DNA from: an uncultured Acidimicrobiales bacterium | GTDB taxonomy: Bacteria > Actinomycetota > Acidimicrobiia > Acidimicrobiales > UBA10347 | Direction: 5' to 3' | Length of the DNA: 10,201 nt | Assembly (NCBI GenBank): GCA_937942965.1 | Contig: CALDGN010000174.1 | Coordinates: 1 to 10,201 of the forward strand | Shown here: one piece after another, positions 1-5,974 of the stretch | Layout of the letters: each line of letters begins with the position of its first letter | How positions within the stretch are numbered: the stretch's first letter is position 1 | The notes under the pieces: generated by a model | Seen by the model: only the letters and a program-made list of their open reading frames with translations | What the model was told of the DNA's origin: nothing | Databases searched by the model: none | Program-made: the position numbers and the translations under genes

Positions 1-1269
1 GTCGGGACGCGTCTCGAAGATCGCGTCGAGCGCCGCGGCGTCGCCCTTGCAGTCGCTGATCAGGAACTCGACGCTGCAACCGGGCACTCGGTCTCGGATC
101 GCTGCGACCGTGTTCACAAAGCCCGATGCTCCATGGTCTGCAAGATCGTCTCGGGCGACCGTGGTGATGACGGCATAGGACAGGCCGAGCTTCTCGACAG
201 CCTCAGCGACCCGCCGCGGCTCGTCGACGTCGAGCGGTTCAGGCTTGCGGGTGTCGACCAGGCAGAAGCCGCACGCTCGGGTGCAGCGCTCGCCGTTGAT
301 CATGAAGGTTGCCGTGCCATCGGCCCAGCACTCGAAGATGTTCGGACAGCCGGCCTCTTCGCAGACCGTGACCAGATCGAGGTCTCGCATGACCGACTTG
401 AGGCGTCGGTACTCGGGGCCGAGGTTGGCCTTGACCTTCATCCAGTCGGGCTTGGTGGCGCCGATCTCGAGGCCCTCGTCGACGCCGGCTTGGGCCAGGC
501 GACCGAGCAGGCGCACGGGCGTGCCGGTTGCGACGGGCTTGGGCGTCTCGCCCGGGCCGAGTCCTCGGGAGAACGCGGACAGGTCCTCCGGGGCATGACG
601 CCAGGCGACATCAGCACGATCGACTTCGCCGGTTTCCCAACGACCGGCAACTCGAGCCGTGAGCGCGTCGACGACGTCGCTCATCGAAGCATCGATGCCT
701 TCGGCCTTGAGCGAGGTGACTGCCTTGTCGGTGATGCCGCACGGGACGATGTGGTCGTACCAGTCGTGATCGACGTCAACGTTGAGCGCAAACCCGTGCA
801 TGGACCGGCGACGCTTGAGACGAACGCCGATCGCTGCAATCTTGCGAGGGTTCGGGCCGTCGGCATCGATCCAGACGCCGGTGAAGTTCTCAAGCCGACC
901 GGCGCCCGGCAGACCGAGATCCGCGAGCGTGTCGATGAGTAGCGCTTCGATCGAGTGGACGAACTTGGCCGTATCGGCCATGCCGCCGCGACCGGGCACC
1001 GTCAGGATCGGATAGCCCACCAGCTGACCGGGGGCGTGCAACGTGACATCGCCACCTCGGTCGACGTCGACTGAGGTCGCGCCGACCGACGCAGGATCAA
1101 CCAGGATGTTCGCGGGATCAGAGCTCCGGCCGAGCGTGAACACCGGAGGGTGTTCGAGCAACAGCAGGTGATTCCGGTCGCCAGCGTTCAGTGCGCGCTG
1201 GAGGTCCCATGCTTCGGTGTACGGGACGCGTCCGAGCCAGCGGACGTGGAGCGGCGACCGGTCAGGCAC
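1..1269 (-). CDS. lipB/lipA: LipB-LipA fusion: octanoyltransferase joined to lipoyl synthase (C-terminus beyond window)
   Basis: Predicted to move an octanoyl group from acyl carrier protein to the lipoyl lysine (LipB) and insert two sulfurs by radical-SAM chemistry (LipA). Residues about 5-211 are LipB: RGGDVTLHAPGQ at 71-82, RKIAAIG with catalytic Lys143, SMHGFALN, and PCGITDK with catalytic Cys177 (E. coli Lys135/Cys169, both offset by 8). The frame runs without a stop through a linker (about 212-270) into LipA: KPDWMKVK at 273-280, the auxiliary-cluster cysteines Cys303, Cys308 and Cys314, and the radical-SAM CTRACGFC with Cys329, Cys333 and Cys336. The frame is still open at the edge; by usual LipA length roughly 140 residues are missing. 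The GTG start shares one base with the sucB stop (TAGTG), suggesting coupled translation. I translated every codon between the two domains and saw no stop. A GTG at Val252 could be an internal LipA start but has no visible ribosome site. Domain calls are sure; a single mature polypeptide is inferred. Confidence 0.9.
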   Translation of the reverse strand, partial: MPDRSPLHVRWLGRVPYTEAWDLQRALNAGDRNHLLLLEHPPVFTLGRSSDPANILVDPASVGATSVDVDRGGDVTLHAPGQLVGYPILTVPGRGGMADTAKFVHSIEALLIDTLADLGLPGAGRLENFTGVWIDADGPNPRKIAAIGVRLKRRRSMHGFALNVDVDHDWYDHIVPCGITDKAVTSLKAEGIDASMSDVVDALTARVAGRWETGEVDRADVAWRHAPEDLSAFSRGLGPGETPKPVATGTPVRLLGRLAQAGVDEGLEIGATKPDWMKVKANLGPEYRRLKSVMRDLDLVTVCEEAGCPNIFECWADGTATFMINGERCTRACGFCLVDTRKPEPLDVDEPRRVAEAVEKLGLSYAVITTVARDDLADHGASGFVNTVAAIRDRVPGCSVEFLISDCKGDAAALDAIFETRPD

Positions 1270-2702
1270 TACTGGAGCTCCGCCTCCCAGTCGTGCGTCT
1301 CGATGATGGTGCGGATCCGGTCGAGGAATGCGGCGGCGTAGGCGCCGTCGAATGCTCGGTGGTCCCACGCCAAGGCGAGGACGCCGACGGAGTGGATGCC
1401 GATCGTCTCGTTGCCGAACTCATCGGTGACGACAACGGGCTTGCGCTTGATGCCGTCGGTCGAAAGGATCGCGACCTGGGGCTGATTGATGATCGGGAAC
1501 TGCATCATCGTGCCGTATTGCCCGGCGTTGGTGATCGTGAAGGTGCCGCCTGTGATCTCGTCAGCCGAAAGCTGCTTGGCACGGGCACGGGTGGCGAGGT
1601 CGACGACATCGCGAGCGATGGCACGCATGCGCTTGCCGTCGGCGTCACGGATCACCGGTGCGAGGAGACCTTCGAAGTTGAGGTCGACGGCGATCGCCAG
1701 GTTTACGGCCCCGTGCACGATGAGTTCGCCATTGCCCATCGAGGCGTTCATGTGCGGAAAGTCGCGCAGTGCGTCGACGAGCGCCCGGCTGATGAACGGC
1801 AGGTAGGTCAGGCTGAAGCCCTCTTGGGCCTTGAAGTCGGCCTTGTGGGCTCGTCGAGCACGCTCAACGTTTTCGTAGTCGACTTCGATGGCGGTGAGGA
1901 CGTGGGGTGAGACCTTCTTGGACTCGACCATGTAGTCAGCCGTCGTGGCCCGGATCCGGTTGAGCGGAACGATCGTGTCACGGGCGTTCGCGGGCAGCGG
2001 CGCCACCACGGCAGCGAGCTCGGTCGAGGTGGATGCCGCAGCGGGGACCGGAGCAGCCGCAGCAGGGGCGGGTGCTGCTGCTGGAGCGGGTGCAGCGGCC
2101 GGAGCCGGCGCAGCTGCTGCGGGTGCGGATGGGGCGGCGGGTGCGGCTTCGCGCTGGGCGCTGATGGCAGCTTCGACATCGGCACGCGTGATGCGGCCGC
2201 CGACGCCGGTGCCTTGAATCGTGGAGACGTCAAGGCCGTTGTTGGCGATGAGGCGACGCACGACCGGCGAGAGCAGTACGCCTTCGGTCGGCGATGCTGC
2301 TGCGGGAGCAGGCGCCGGGGCTGGTGCTGCGGCAGGAGCCGGGGCTGGTGCCGGGGCTGGCGCAGCAGCAGGAGCCGGTGCGGGAGCGGGTGCGGGCGCT
2401 GGGGCCGGAGCCGGTGCGGGTTCGGCAGCAGGCGCTGGAGCCGCGGGAGCAGCCGCCGGCGCGGCTGCGCCGTCACCGATCACGGCCAGCACCACACCGA
2501 CATCAACCGTCTCGCCCTCGGGCACGACAATCTGGGTGAGCACGCCAGCGACCGGCGAGGGAACCTCGGAGTCAACCTTGTCGGTCGAGACCTCGAAGAG
2601 CACCTCGTCGAGCTCGACGGTCTCGCCGGGCTGTTTGAACCAGCGGGTGATCGTGCCTTCGGTGACGGTTTCACCGAGCTGTGGCATCGTGACGTCAGCC
2701 AT
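1269..2702 (-). CDS. sucB: 2-oxo acid dehydrogenase E2 component (dihydrolipoamide acyltransferase)
   Basis: Acyltransferase core of a 2-oxoglutarate and/or pyruvate dehydrogenase complex in the cytoplasm; passes the acyl group from a lipoyl arm to CoA. 477 residues. One lipoyl domain (1-78) with the lipoylated Lys42 in STDKVDSEV; a nearly pure Ala/Pro linker (79-136); a peripheral-subunit-binding domain (about 142-183, LLSPVVRRL to VGGRITRADVEAAI); a second Ala/Pro linker (186-223); and the catalytic domain (about 240-477) with the active-site HRAFDG, His448 and Asp452. AAGGA at 2711-2715 lies 8 bases before the ATG. It sits 72 bases after lpdA, with a hairpin in the gap, and its stop overlaps the lipBA start. 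Many actinobacterial E2s of this type carry two lipoyl domains; this has one. Sequence alone does not settle succinyl versus acetyl transfer, so sucB is the conventional name and dlaT is equally possible. No E1 gene is in the window. Confidence 0.93.
   Translation of the reverse strand: MADVTMPQLGETVTEGTITRWFKQPGETVELDEVLFEVSTDKVDSEVPSPVAGVLTQIVVPEGETVDVGVVLAVIGDGAAAPAAAPAAPAPAAEPAPAPAPAPAPAPAPAPAAAPAPAPAPAPAAAPAPAPAPAAASPTEGVLLSPVVRRLIANNGLDVSTIQGTGVGGRITRADVEAAISAQREAAPAAPSAPAAAAPAPAAAPAPAAAPAPAAAAPVPAAASTSTELAAVVAPLPANARDTIVPLNRIRATTADYMVESKKVSPHVLTAIEVDYENVERARRAHKADFKAQEGFSLTYLPFISRALVDALRDFPHMNASMGNGELIVHGAVNLAIAVDLNFEGLLAPVIRDADGKRMRAIARDVVDLATRARAKQLSADEITGGTFTITNAGQYGTMMQFPIINQPQVAILSTDGIKRKPVVVTDEFGNETIGIHSVGVLALAWDHRAFDGAYAAAFLDRIRTIIETHDWEAELQ
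2034..2147 (-). repeat. Ala/Pro-rich linker 2 of the E2 protein
   Basis: Encodes residues 186-223 of the E2 protein, almost entirely Ala and Pro with a recurring AAAPAP unit. It joins the subunit-binding domain to the catalytic domain. Such linkers are known to be extended and mobile. Synonymous codons vary between units, so this is protein-level repetition rather than a fresh DNA duplication. Confidence 0.85.
2295..2468 (-). repeat. Ala/Pro-rich linker 1 of the E2 protein
   Basis: Encodes residues 79-136 of the E2 protein: 58 residues of Ala and Pro with a single Glu (residue 94), mostly an AP dipeptide repeat broken by AAA. It tethers the lipoyl domain so that it can swing between E1, E2 and E3 sites. 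The degenerate hexanucleotide repetition could favour slippage, so length may vary between strains. Confidence 0.85.
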
Positions 2703-2723
2703 TGCGGAAATCCTTGTGGGTTG

Positions 2724-2743
2724 CGGCTCGACCTGTCGAGCCG
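2724..2743 (-). promoter_or_regulatory. Perfect 9-bp inverted repeat between lpdA and sucB
   Basis: CGGCTCGAC, two bases, then GTCGAGCCG: a perfect palindrome with a 2-base centre, lying in the 72-base gap between the lpdA stop and the sucB start. As RNA it would form an 8-bp GC-rich stem with a 4-base loop. No T-run follows on the minus strand, so it does not look like a normal intrinsic terminator. It could be an mRNA processing or stability element, a weak attenuator setting the E3:E2 ratio, or a protein-binding operator. Confidence 0.5.
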
Positions 2744-2774
2744 GAGAGGGGTTCGGGCGGAAAAGTTTGGAAGG

Positions 2775-4172
2775 TCAGTGGAGGCCGCGGCCGGTCAGCG
2801 CAAGCACGGTTTCACCGAACGTCTCGCTGATGGTCGGGTGCGGCTGAATAAAGGCGGCAAGCTCGTCGACCGAGGCTTCCCAGTTGACGGCGAGGTAGCC
2901 CTGGCCGAGCTGTTCAGTGACCCAAGGGCCAATCATGTGGACGCCAAGAATGCGGCCGCCGTGTCCGGCAGCGTTCTTCTCAGCAACGATCTTGACGAGG
3001 CCTTCGGTGTCGCCAACGATCATCGCTCGACCGTTGCCGGCGAAGCGATGCTTGTCGACCACGATGTCATAACCCGCTTCCTTGGCCTGAGCTTCCGTCA
3101 TGCCGGCGAATGCGACCTCGGGGTGCGAGTAGATGCACCACGGCACGTTGGCGTAGTCGACCGGAGGAGCGGGCTCGCCCAGGATCTCCTTGATGATCTG
3201 CATGCCTTCGGCGAAGCCGATGTGAGCGAGCTGGGCGGTGTTGATGACATCGCCTGCGGCAAAGACGCCAGGTTCAGCGGTGCGGAGTGATTCGTCGACC
3301 TGCACGAAGCCTCGGTCGTCGACCTGCACGGCGGTTGCGGCAAGCCCAAGGCCGCGAGTGACTGGTGCTCGACCGACACACATGACGATGAGGTCAACAT
3401 CGACCGTCTCGCCCTCGCCATACGACAGGCGGGTGCCGCCGCCAGCTTGAGGCTCATGACCCGTCACGCCGACACCGGTCTTGACGGTCATGCCACGGCG
3501 GGTGAAGGAGCGTTCGAGGAGCTTCGAGCAGTCGTCGTCAGCGCCGGCGATGAGCTTGGGCAGGTACTCGAACAGGTGGACGTTCGAACCGAGGTCGGTG
3601 AGCAGCGAAGCAAACTCGCTGCCGATTGCGCCACCGCCGATTACAGCGACCGAGTCGGGAACACGATCGAGCGACAGGAACTCGTCGCTCGTCATCACCA
3701 GGCGGCCGTCGATGTCGAAACCGGGAAGCGTGCGTGGCGCGCTGCCAGTTGCGATGAGCACGTTGTCGGCGGTGAGGTCGACGTCGCCGGAGCTTCCGCC
3801 TCGGACCTGGACGCCGCGGTTTGGCTGCAGTGCGCCGTTGCCGTCATAGACGGTGACCTTGCGGCCCTTGAGCAGCCCACCGAGACCACCGACGAGGGTG
3901 TCGATGATCTTCTGCTTGCGGGTCTGGGCAACGTTCATGTCGACGACAGGCGCCGACGAGGTGATGCCGAAATCGGCTGCATGGCCGACGGTGCGGAAGA
4001 CGTGGGCGGTTTCGAGGAGTTCTTTGGCTGGGATACAGCCGACATTCAGACAGGTGCCGCCGAGCTTGTGCCGCTCGACGAGACCAACGTTGAGGCCAGC
4101 ACCAGCGCCATAGAGTGCTGCTGCGTACCCGGCGGGGCCGCCGCCGATAACGACAAGATCGTGATGGGTCAT
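2775..4172 (-). CDS. lpdA: Dihydrolipoyl dehydrogenase (E3)
   Basis: FAD-dependent disulfide oxidoreductase that reoxidises the dihydrolipoyl arm of E2 and passes electrons to NAD+. 465 residues, the normal length. FAD-binding GGGPAG at 10-15; redox-active pair Cys41/Cys46 in GGTCLNVGC; NAD-binding VIGGGAIGSEFAS; second FAD segment around FAAGDV; C-terminal dimer-interface HPTISE with catalytic His445 and Glu450. All key residues are present. The ATG at 4172 gives MTHHDLVVIGGG, placing the dinucleotide-binding strand right at the N-terminus as in the family. No strong ribosome site precedes it; a TACCCT (minus strand, 4186-4181) 8 bases before the ATG could be a -10 box for a nearly leaderless transcript, or it may be translated from the upstream microprotein message (gap 21 bases). 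Placement before sucB and lipBA supports a role in the 2-oxo acid dehydrogenase complexes. Confidence 0.96.
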   Translation of the reverse strand: MTHHDLVVIGGGPAGYAAALYGAGAGLNVGLVERHKLGGTCLNVGCIPAKELLETAHVFRTVGHAADFGITSSAPVVDMNVAQTRKQKIIDTLVGGLGGLLKGRKVTVYDGNGALQPNRGVQVRGGSSGDVDLTADNVLIATGSAPRTLPGFDIDGRLVMTSDEFLSLDRVPDSVAVIGGGAIGSEFASLLTDLGSNVHLFEYLPKLIAGADDDCSKLLERSFTRRGMTVKTGVGVTGHEPQAGGGTRLSYGEGETVDVDLIVMCVGRAPVTRGLGLAATAVQVDDRGFVQVDESLRTAEPGVFAAGDVINTAQLAHIGFAEGMQIIKEILGEPAPPVDYANVPWCIYSHPEVAFAGMTEAQAKEAGYDIVVDKHRFAGNGRAMIVGDTEGLVKIVAEKNAAGHGGRILGVHMIGPWVTEQLGQGYLAVNWEASVDELAAFIQPHPTISETFGETVLALTGRGLH

Positions 4173-4193
4173 GGCTGACCAGGGTACCGAGTC

Positions 4194-4280
4194 TTAGCCG
4201 AGCGTGACTTGGAGCGCGAATGCCACCAGAATGGCGATGCCGCACAACAGCGACAGGAAGATCAGCATGCGCGTAGACAC
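4194..4280 (-). CDS. Single-span membrane microprotein (28 aa)
   Basis: Short frame of GTG plus 27 codons and TAA, 21 bases before lpdA and on the same strand. The product begins VSTRMLIFLSLL and continues as one hydrophobic stretch ending VTLG: a short basic N-terminus then about 20 apolar residues, suggesting a single membrane span with few exposed residues. About 85% of codons end in G or C, as in the neighbouring true genes. A TAGGCT (minus strand, 4293-4288) ends 7 bases before the GTG, the spacing expected if transcription starts at the GTG itself (leaderless). The alternative ATG at 4268 would give 24 residues. I do not recognise a family. It may be a real small membrane protein or simply a leader peptide for the lpdA operon. 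Chance occurrence cannot be excluded for so short a frame. Confidence 0.45.
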   Translation of the reverse strand: MSTRMLIFLSLLCGIAILVAFALQVTLG

Positions 4281-4287
4281 GTCGCAC

Positions 4288-4293
4288 AGCCTA
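4288..4293 (-). promoter_or_regulatory. Candidate -10 box of a leaderless promoter for the lpdA operon
   Basis: TAGGCT on the minus strand matches TAnnnT and ends 7 bases before the GTG of the microprotein, the geometry of leaderless actinobacterial transcripts. No clear -35 element is seen. It lies in the 36-base gap between divergent starts (4280 and 4317), so it must be the promoter region for both directions unless promoters lie inside the genes. The plus-strand promoter for dprE2 is not apparent. Confidence 0.35.
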
Positions 4294-4316
4294 GGGACCT
4301 CTGGCGGGGCACGCGC

Positions 4317-5105
4317 ATGAGCGCTACGTCACCAACGCCCTCGGAACCAACCCACCCGATCCGCTCATTGCTGATCCTCGGTGGCGGTAGCGAGATCGCG
4401 CTCGCCTTTGCTGAACGTTGTGTGCAAGAGGGCCTCGATCGCCTTGTGCTTGCCGGCCGAGCCGGCGGTTCTGTCGACGATGCTGCCGCGTCGATGTTGG
4501 CATCGCATCCCGATGTTCGCGTCGAAGTAGCGGGCTTTGATGGCGCTGCGAGCGCCACCCACGCCGCCGCCCTGCGCACGCTTTCGGATCAGCACGGCCC
4601 GTTCGACACGATCCTGATCGCATTCGGCGCGCTCGGAGAACCGTTCGATCTAGCTCACGATCCCCATGCGGCTGCCGAATTGGTGCAGGTGAACTTCGCC
4701 GGCGCGGTTTCTTCCGCACTCGCTTCGATCGACGTACTCCGGGGGCAACCCGGAGCGCGACTCATGATCATCTCGTCGATTGCCGCTGTGCGCCCTCGCG
4801 TCGGCAACCTCATCTATGGCAGCGCCAAGGCTGGCCTCGACGCATTCGCGACCGAACTGCGAGCCCCGGCTCGCGATGTCGGCGTCGATGTATCGATCGT
4901 GCGGCCTGGCTTCGTGCACGGCCGCATGACCGAAGGCCTCGAAGCGGCGCCGTTCGCTACGACCCCTGCCGCGGTCGCCGAGGACATGTACGCCGGAGCA
5001 ATGGCGGGTCGATCGGTCATCCACTCGCCCAATGCACTCGCACCGGTCGGTCGCGTGCTGCGCTCGCTGCCCGGACCCGTGTGGCGGCGCATCTCCGCCG
5101 GGTGA
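4317..5105 (+). CDS. dprE2: Decaprenylphosphoryl-2-keto-erythro-pentose reductase (SDR family)
   Basis: NAD(P)H-dependent short-chain reductase expected to reduce the 2-keto sugar made by DprE1 to decaprenylphosphoryl-D-arabinofuranose. 262 residues, close to the M. tuberculosis enzyme. A Rossmann loop GGGSEIA (22-28) replaces the usual GGTSEIG; catalytic Ser153 or Ser154 in MIISSIA; YxxxK with Tyr167 and Lys171; VRPGFV at 195-200. I chose the ATG at 4317 rather than the in-frame start at 4209, because the extra residues would read back through the divergent microprotein and lack family character. A weak G-rich ribosome site (GGCGGGG) precedes it. The stop overlaps the GTG of the next gene (GTGA). 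The SDR fold is certain; the specific DprE2 role rests on the UbiA and DprE1 partners immediately downstream. Confidence 0.88.
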   Translation: MSATSPTPSEPTHPIRSLLILGGGSEIALAFAERCVQEGLDRLVLAGRAGGSVDDAAASMLASHPDVRVEVAGFDGAASATHAAALRTLSDQHGPFDTILIAFGALGEPFDLAHDPHAAAELVQVNFAGAVSSALASIDVLRGQPGARLMIISSIAAVRPRVGNLIYGSAKAGLDAFATELRAPARDVGVDVSIVRPGFVHGRMTEGLEAAPFATTPAAVAEDMYAGAMAGRSVIHSPNALAPVGRVLRSLPGPVWRRISAG

Positions 5106-5974
5106 TCGCGCCTGCGCTGCGACTCCTGCGGCCCCATCAGTACACGAAGAACCTTCTGATCTTCGCTGCGCCCGGTGCTGCCGGACGCCTCGACGAGCCA
5201 TCCGTTTTCGCGACGACGCTGCTGGCGTTCGTGCTGTTCTGCGCCGTCTCGTCGGCGGGGTATGTCGTCAACGACTTGCTCGACGCCGACGCCGATCGGC
5301 TGCATCCCAAGAAGAAGCATCGCCCGATCGCTAGCGGTGCCGTCTCGCCTCGCCAGGCAACGATCCTGTTCATCGCTCTGCTCGCGGTCGGGTTCGTGGT
5401 CGCTCCGTTCGTGTCCTGGCCGTTCGCTGCGTTGCTGGTCGCATATGCGGCGCTGAGCATGTCGTACTCCAACTACTTGAAGCGCGTGCCCTGGGTCGAG
5501 CTCATCATCGTCAGTGCCGGCTTCTTGTTGCGCGCAGCCGCTGGTGGTGCAGCGACCGACACGAGTCTGAGCGCCTGGTTCCTCGTCGTCGTTTCGGCGG
5601 GCGCACTCTTCGTGATCACCGGCAAGCGCCTCGGCGAACTCCTCACGCTCGGTCCGGACACGCCAAGCCGACCCGTGCTGGCGAGCTACACCGCTGCTTC
5701 GCTCCGGGGCGTCGCCGCTGGATCCGCAGTCCTCGCCGTCGGCGCCTATGCCGCCTGGGCTGTTGCCGAGGCCGGAAACCACACCGGCGGCGATACCGGC
5801 GAACTGTTTCTCAAGCTCACAACGATTCCGTTCGTCATCGCCATCGGCCGCTATCTAACGCTGTCATGGCGAGGCGACGGCGAAGCGCCCGACGTGCTCG
5901 TACTGCGCGACATCGGCATGCTCGCCATGGGTGCGATCTGGGTCGGCTTCTACGCGTTCGGGCTCTACGCATGA
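5102..5974 (+). CDS. ubiA: Decaprenyl-phosphate phosphoribosyltransferase (UbiA family)
   Basis: Integral membrane prenyltransferase-fold enzyme that would attach 5-phosphoribose from PRPP to decaprenyl phosphate, the first committed step toward the arabinan donor. About 290 residues with alternating hydrophobic segments, roughly eight to nine spans. N-terminal LRPHQYTKN; first Asp-rich motif NDLLDADAD (57-65) followed by RLHPKKKHRPIASG; GKRLGEL near the middle; C-terminal EAPDVLVLRD (261-270). These match the M. tuberculosis Rv3806c pattern (NDxxDxxxDR.HP.K..RPIA). I chose the GTG at 5102, which overlaps the dprE2 stop in GTGA; a GTG at 5081 would add seven residues and is also possible. A phosphatase to remove the 5-phosphate (Rv3807c in M. 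tuberculosis) is not seen nearby. Confidence 0.9.
   Translation: MIAPALRLLRPHQYTKNLLIFAAPGAAGRLDEPSVFATTLLAFVLFCAVSSAGYVVNDLLDADADRLHPKKKHRPIASGAVSPRQATILFIALLAVGFVVAPFVSWPFAALLVAYAALSMSYSNYLKRVPWVELIIVSAGFLLRAAAGGAATDTSLSAWFLVVVSAGALFVITGKRLGELLTLGPDTPSRPVLASYTAASLRGVAAGSAVLAVGAYAAWAVAEAGNHTGGDTGELFLKLTTIPFVIAIGRYLTLSWRGDGEAPDVLVLRDIGMLAMGAIWVGFYAFGLYA

Noticed and set aside
1..516. lipA as a separate gene starting at the GTG of Val252
   Set aside because: No ribosome site precedes that GTG, and the LipB frame has no stop before or after it, so a fused product would still be made. Kept only as an alternative in the feature note.
133..942. Plus-strand frame of 269 codons at the left edge
   Set aside because: It is antisense to the LipB-LipA gene, whose motifs and cysteines are unmistakable; its own product has no recognisable domain.
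2034..2468. Tandem repeat or CRISPR-like array in the GC-rich repeats
   Set aside because: The repetition is a degenerate Ala/Pro codon run with no conserved spacer-repeat structure; it encodes the known flexible linkers of E2.
2214..3290. Long plus-strand open frame (358 codons) across E2 and lpdA
   Set aside because: It is antisense to two certain genes, low in complexity (Arg/Gly/Ser-rich over the Ala/Pro linker), with no family motif. Long antisense frames are expected in high-GC coding DNA.
3447..4178. Plus-strand frame of 243 codons opposite lpdA
   Set aside because: Antisense shadow of lpdA; no ribosome site or domain, and it would occupy the same bases as the conserved FAD and NAD motifs.
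4209..4316. Upstream extension of dprE2 to an ATG at 4209
   Set aside because: The added residues are hydrophilic with no family match and are antisense to the microprotein; the ATG at 4317 gives the usual length.
4814..5782. Minus-strand frame of 322 codons opposite dprE2 and ubiA
   Set aside because: Shadow frame rich in Arg, Asp and Glu that crosses the overlap of two genuine genes; no domain seen.
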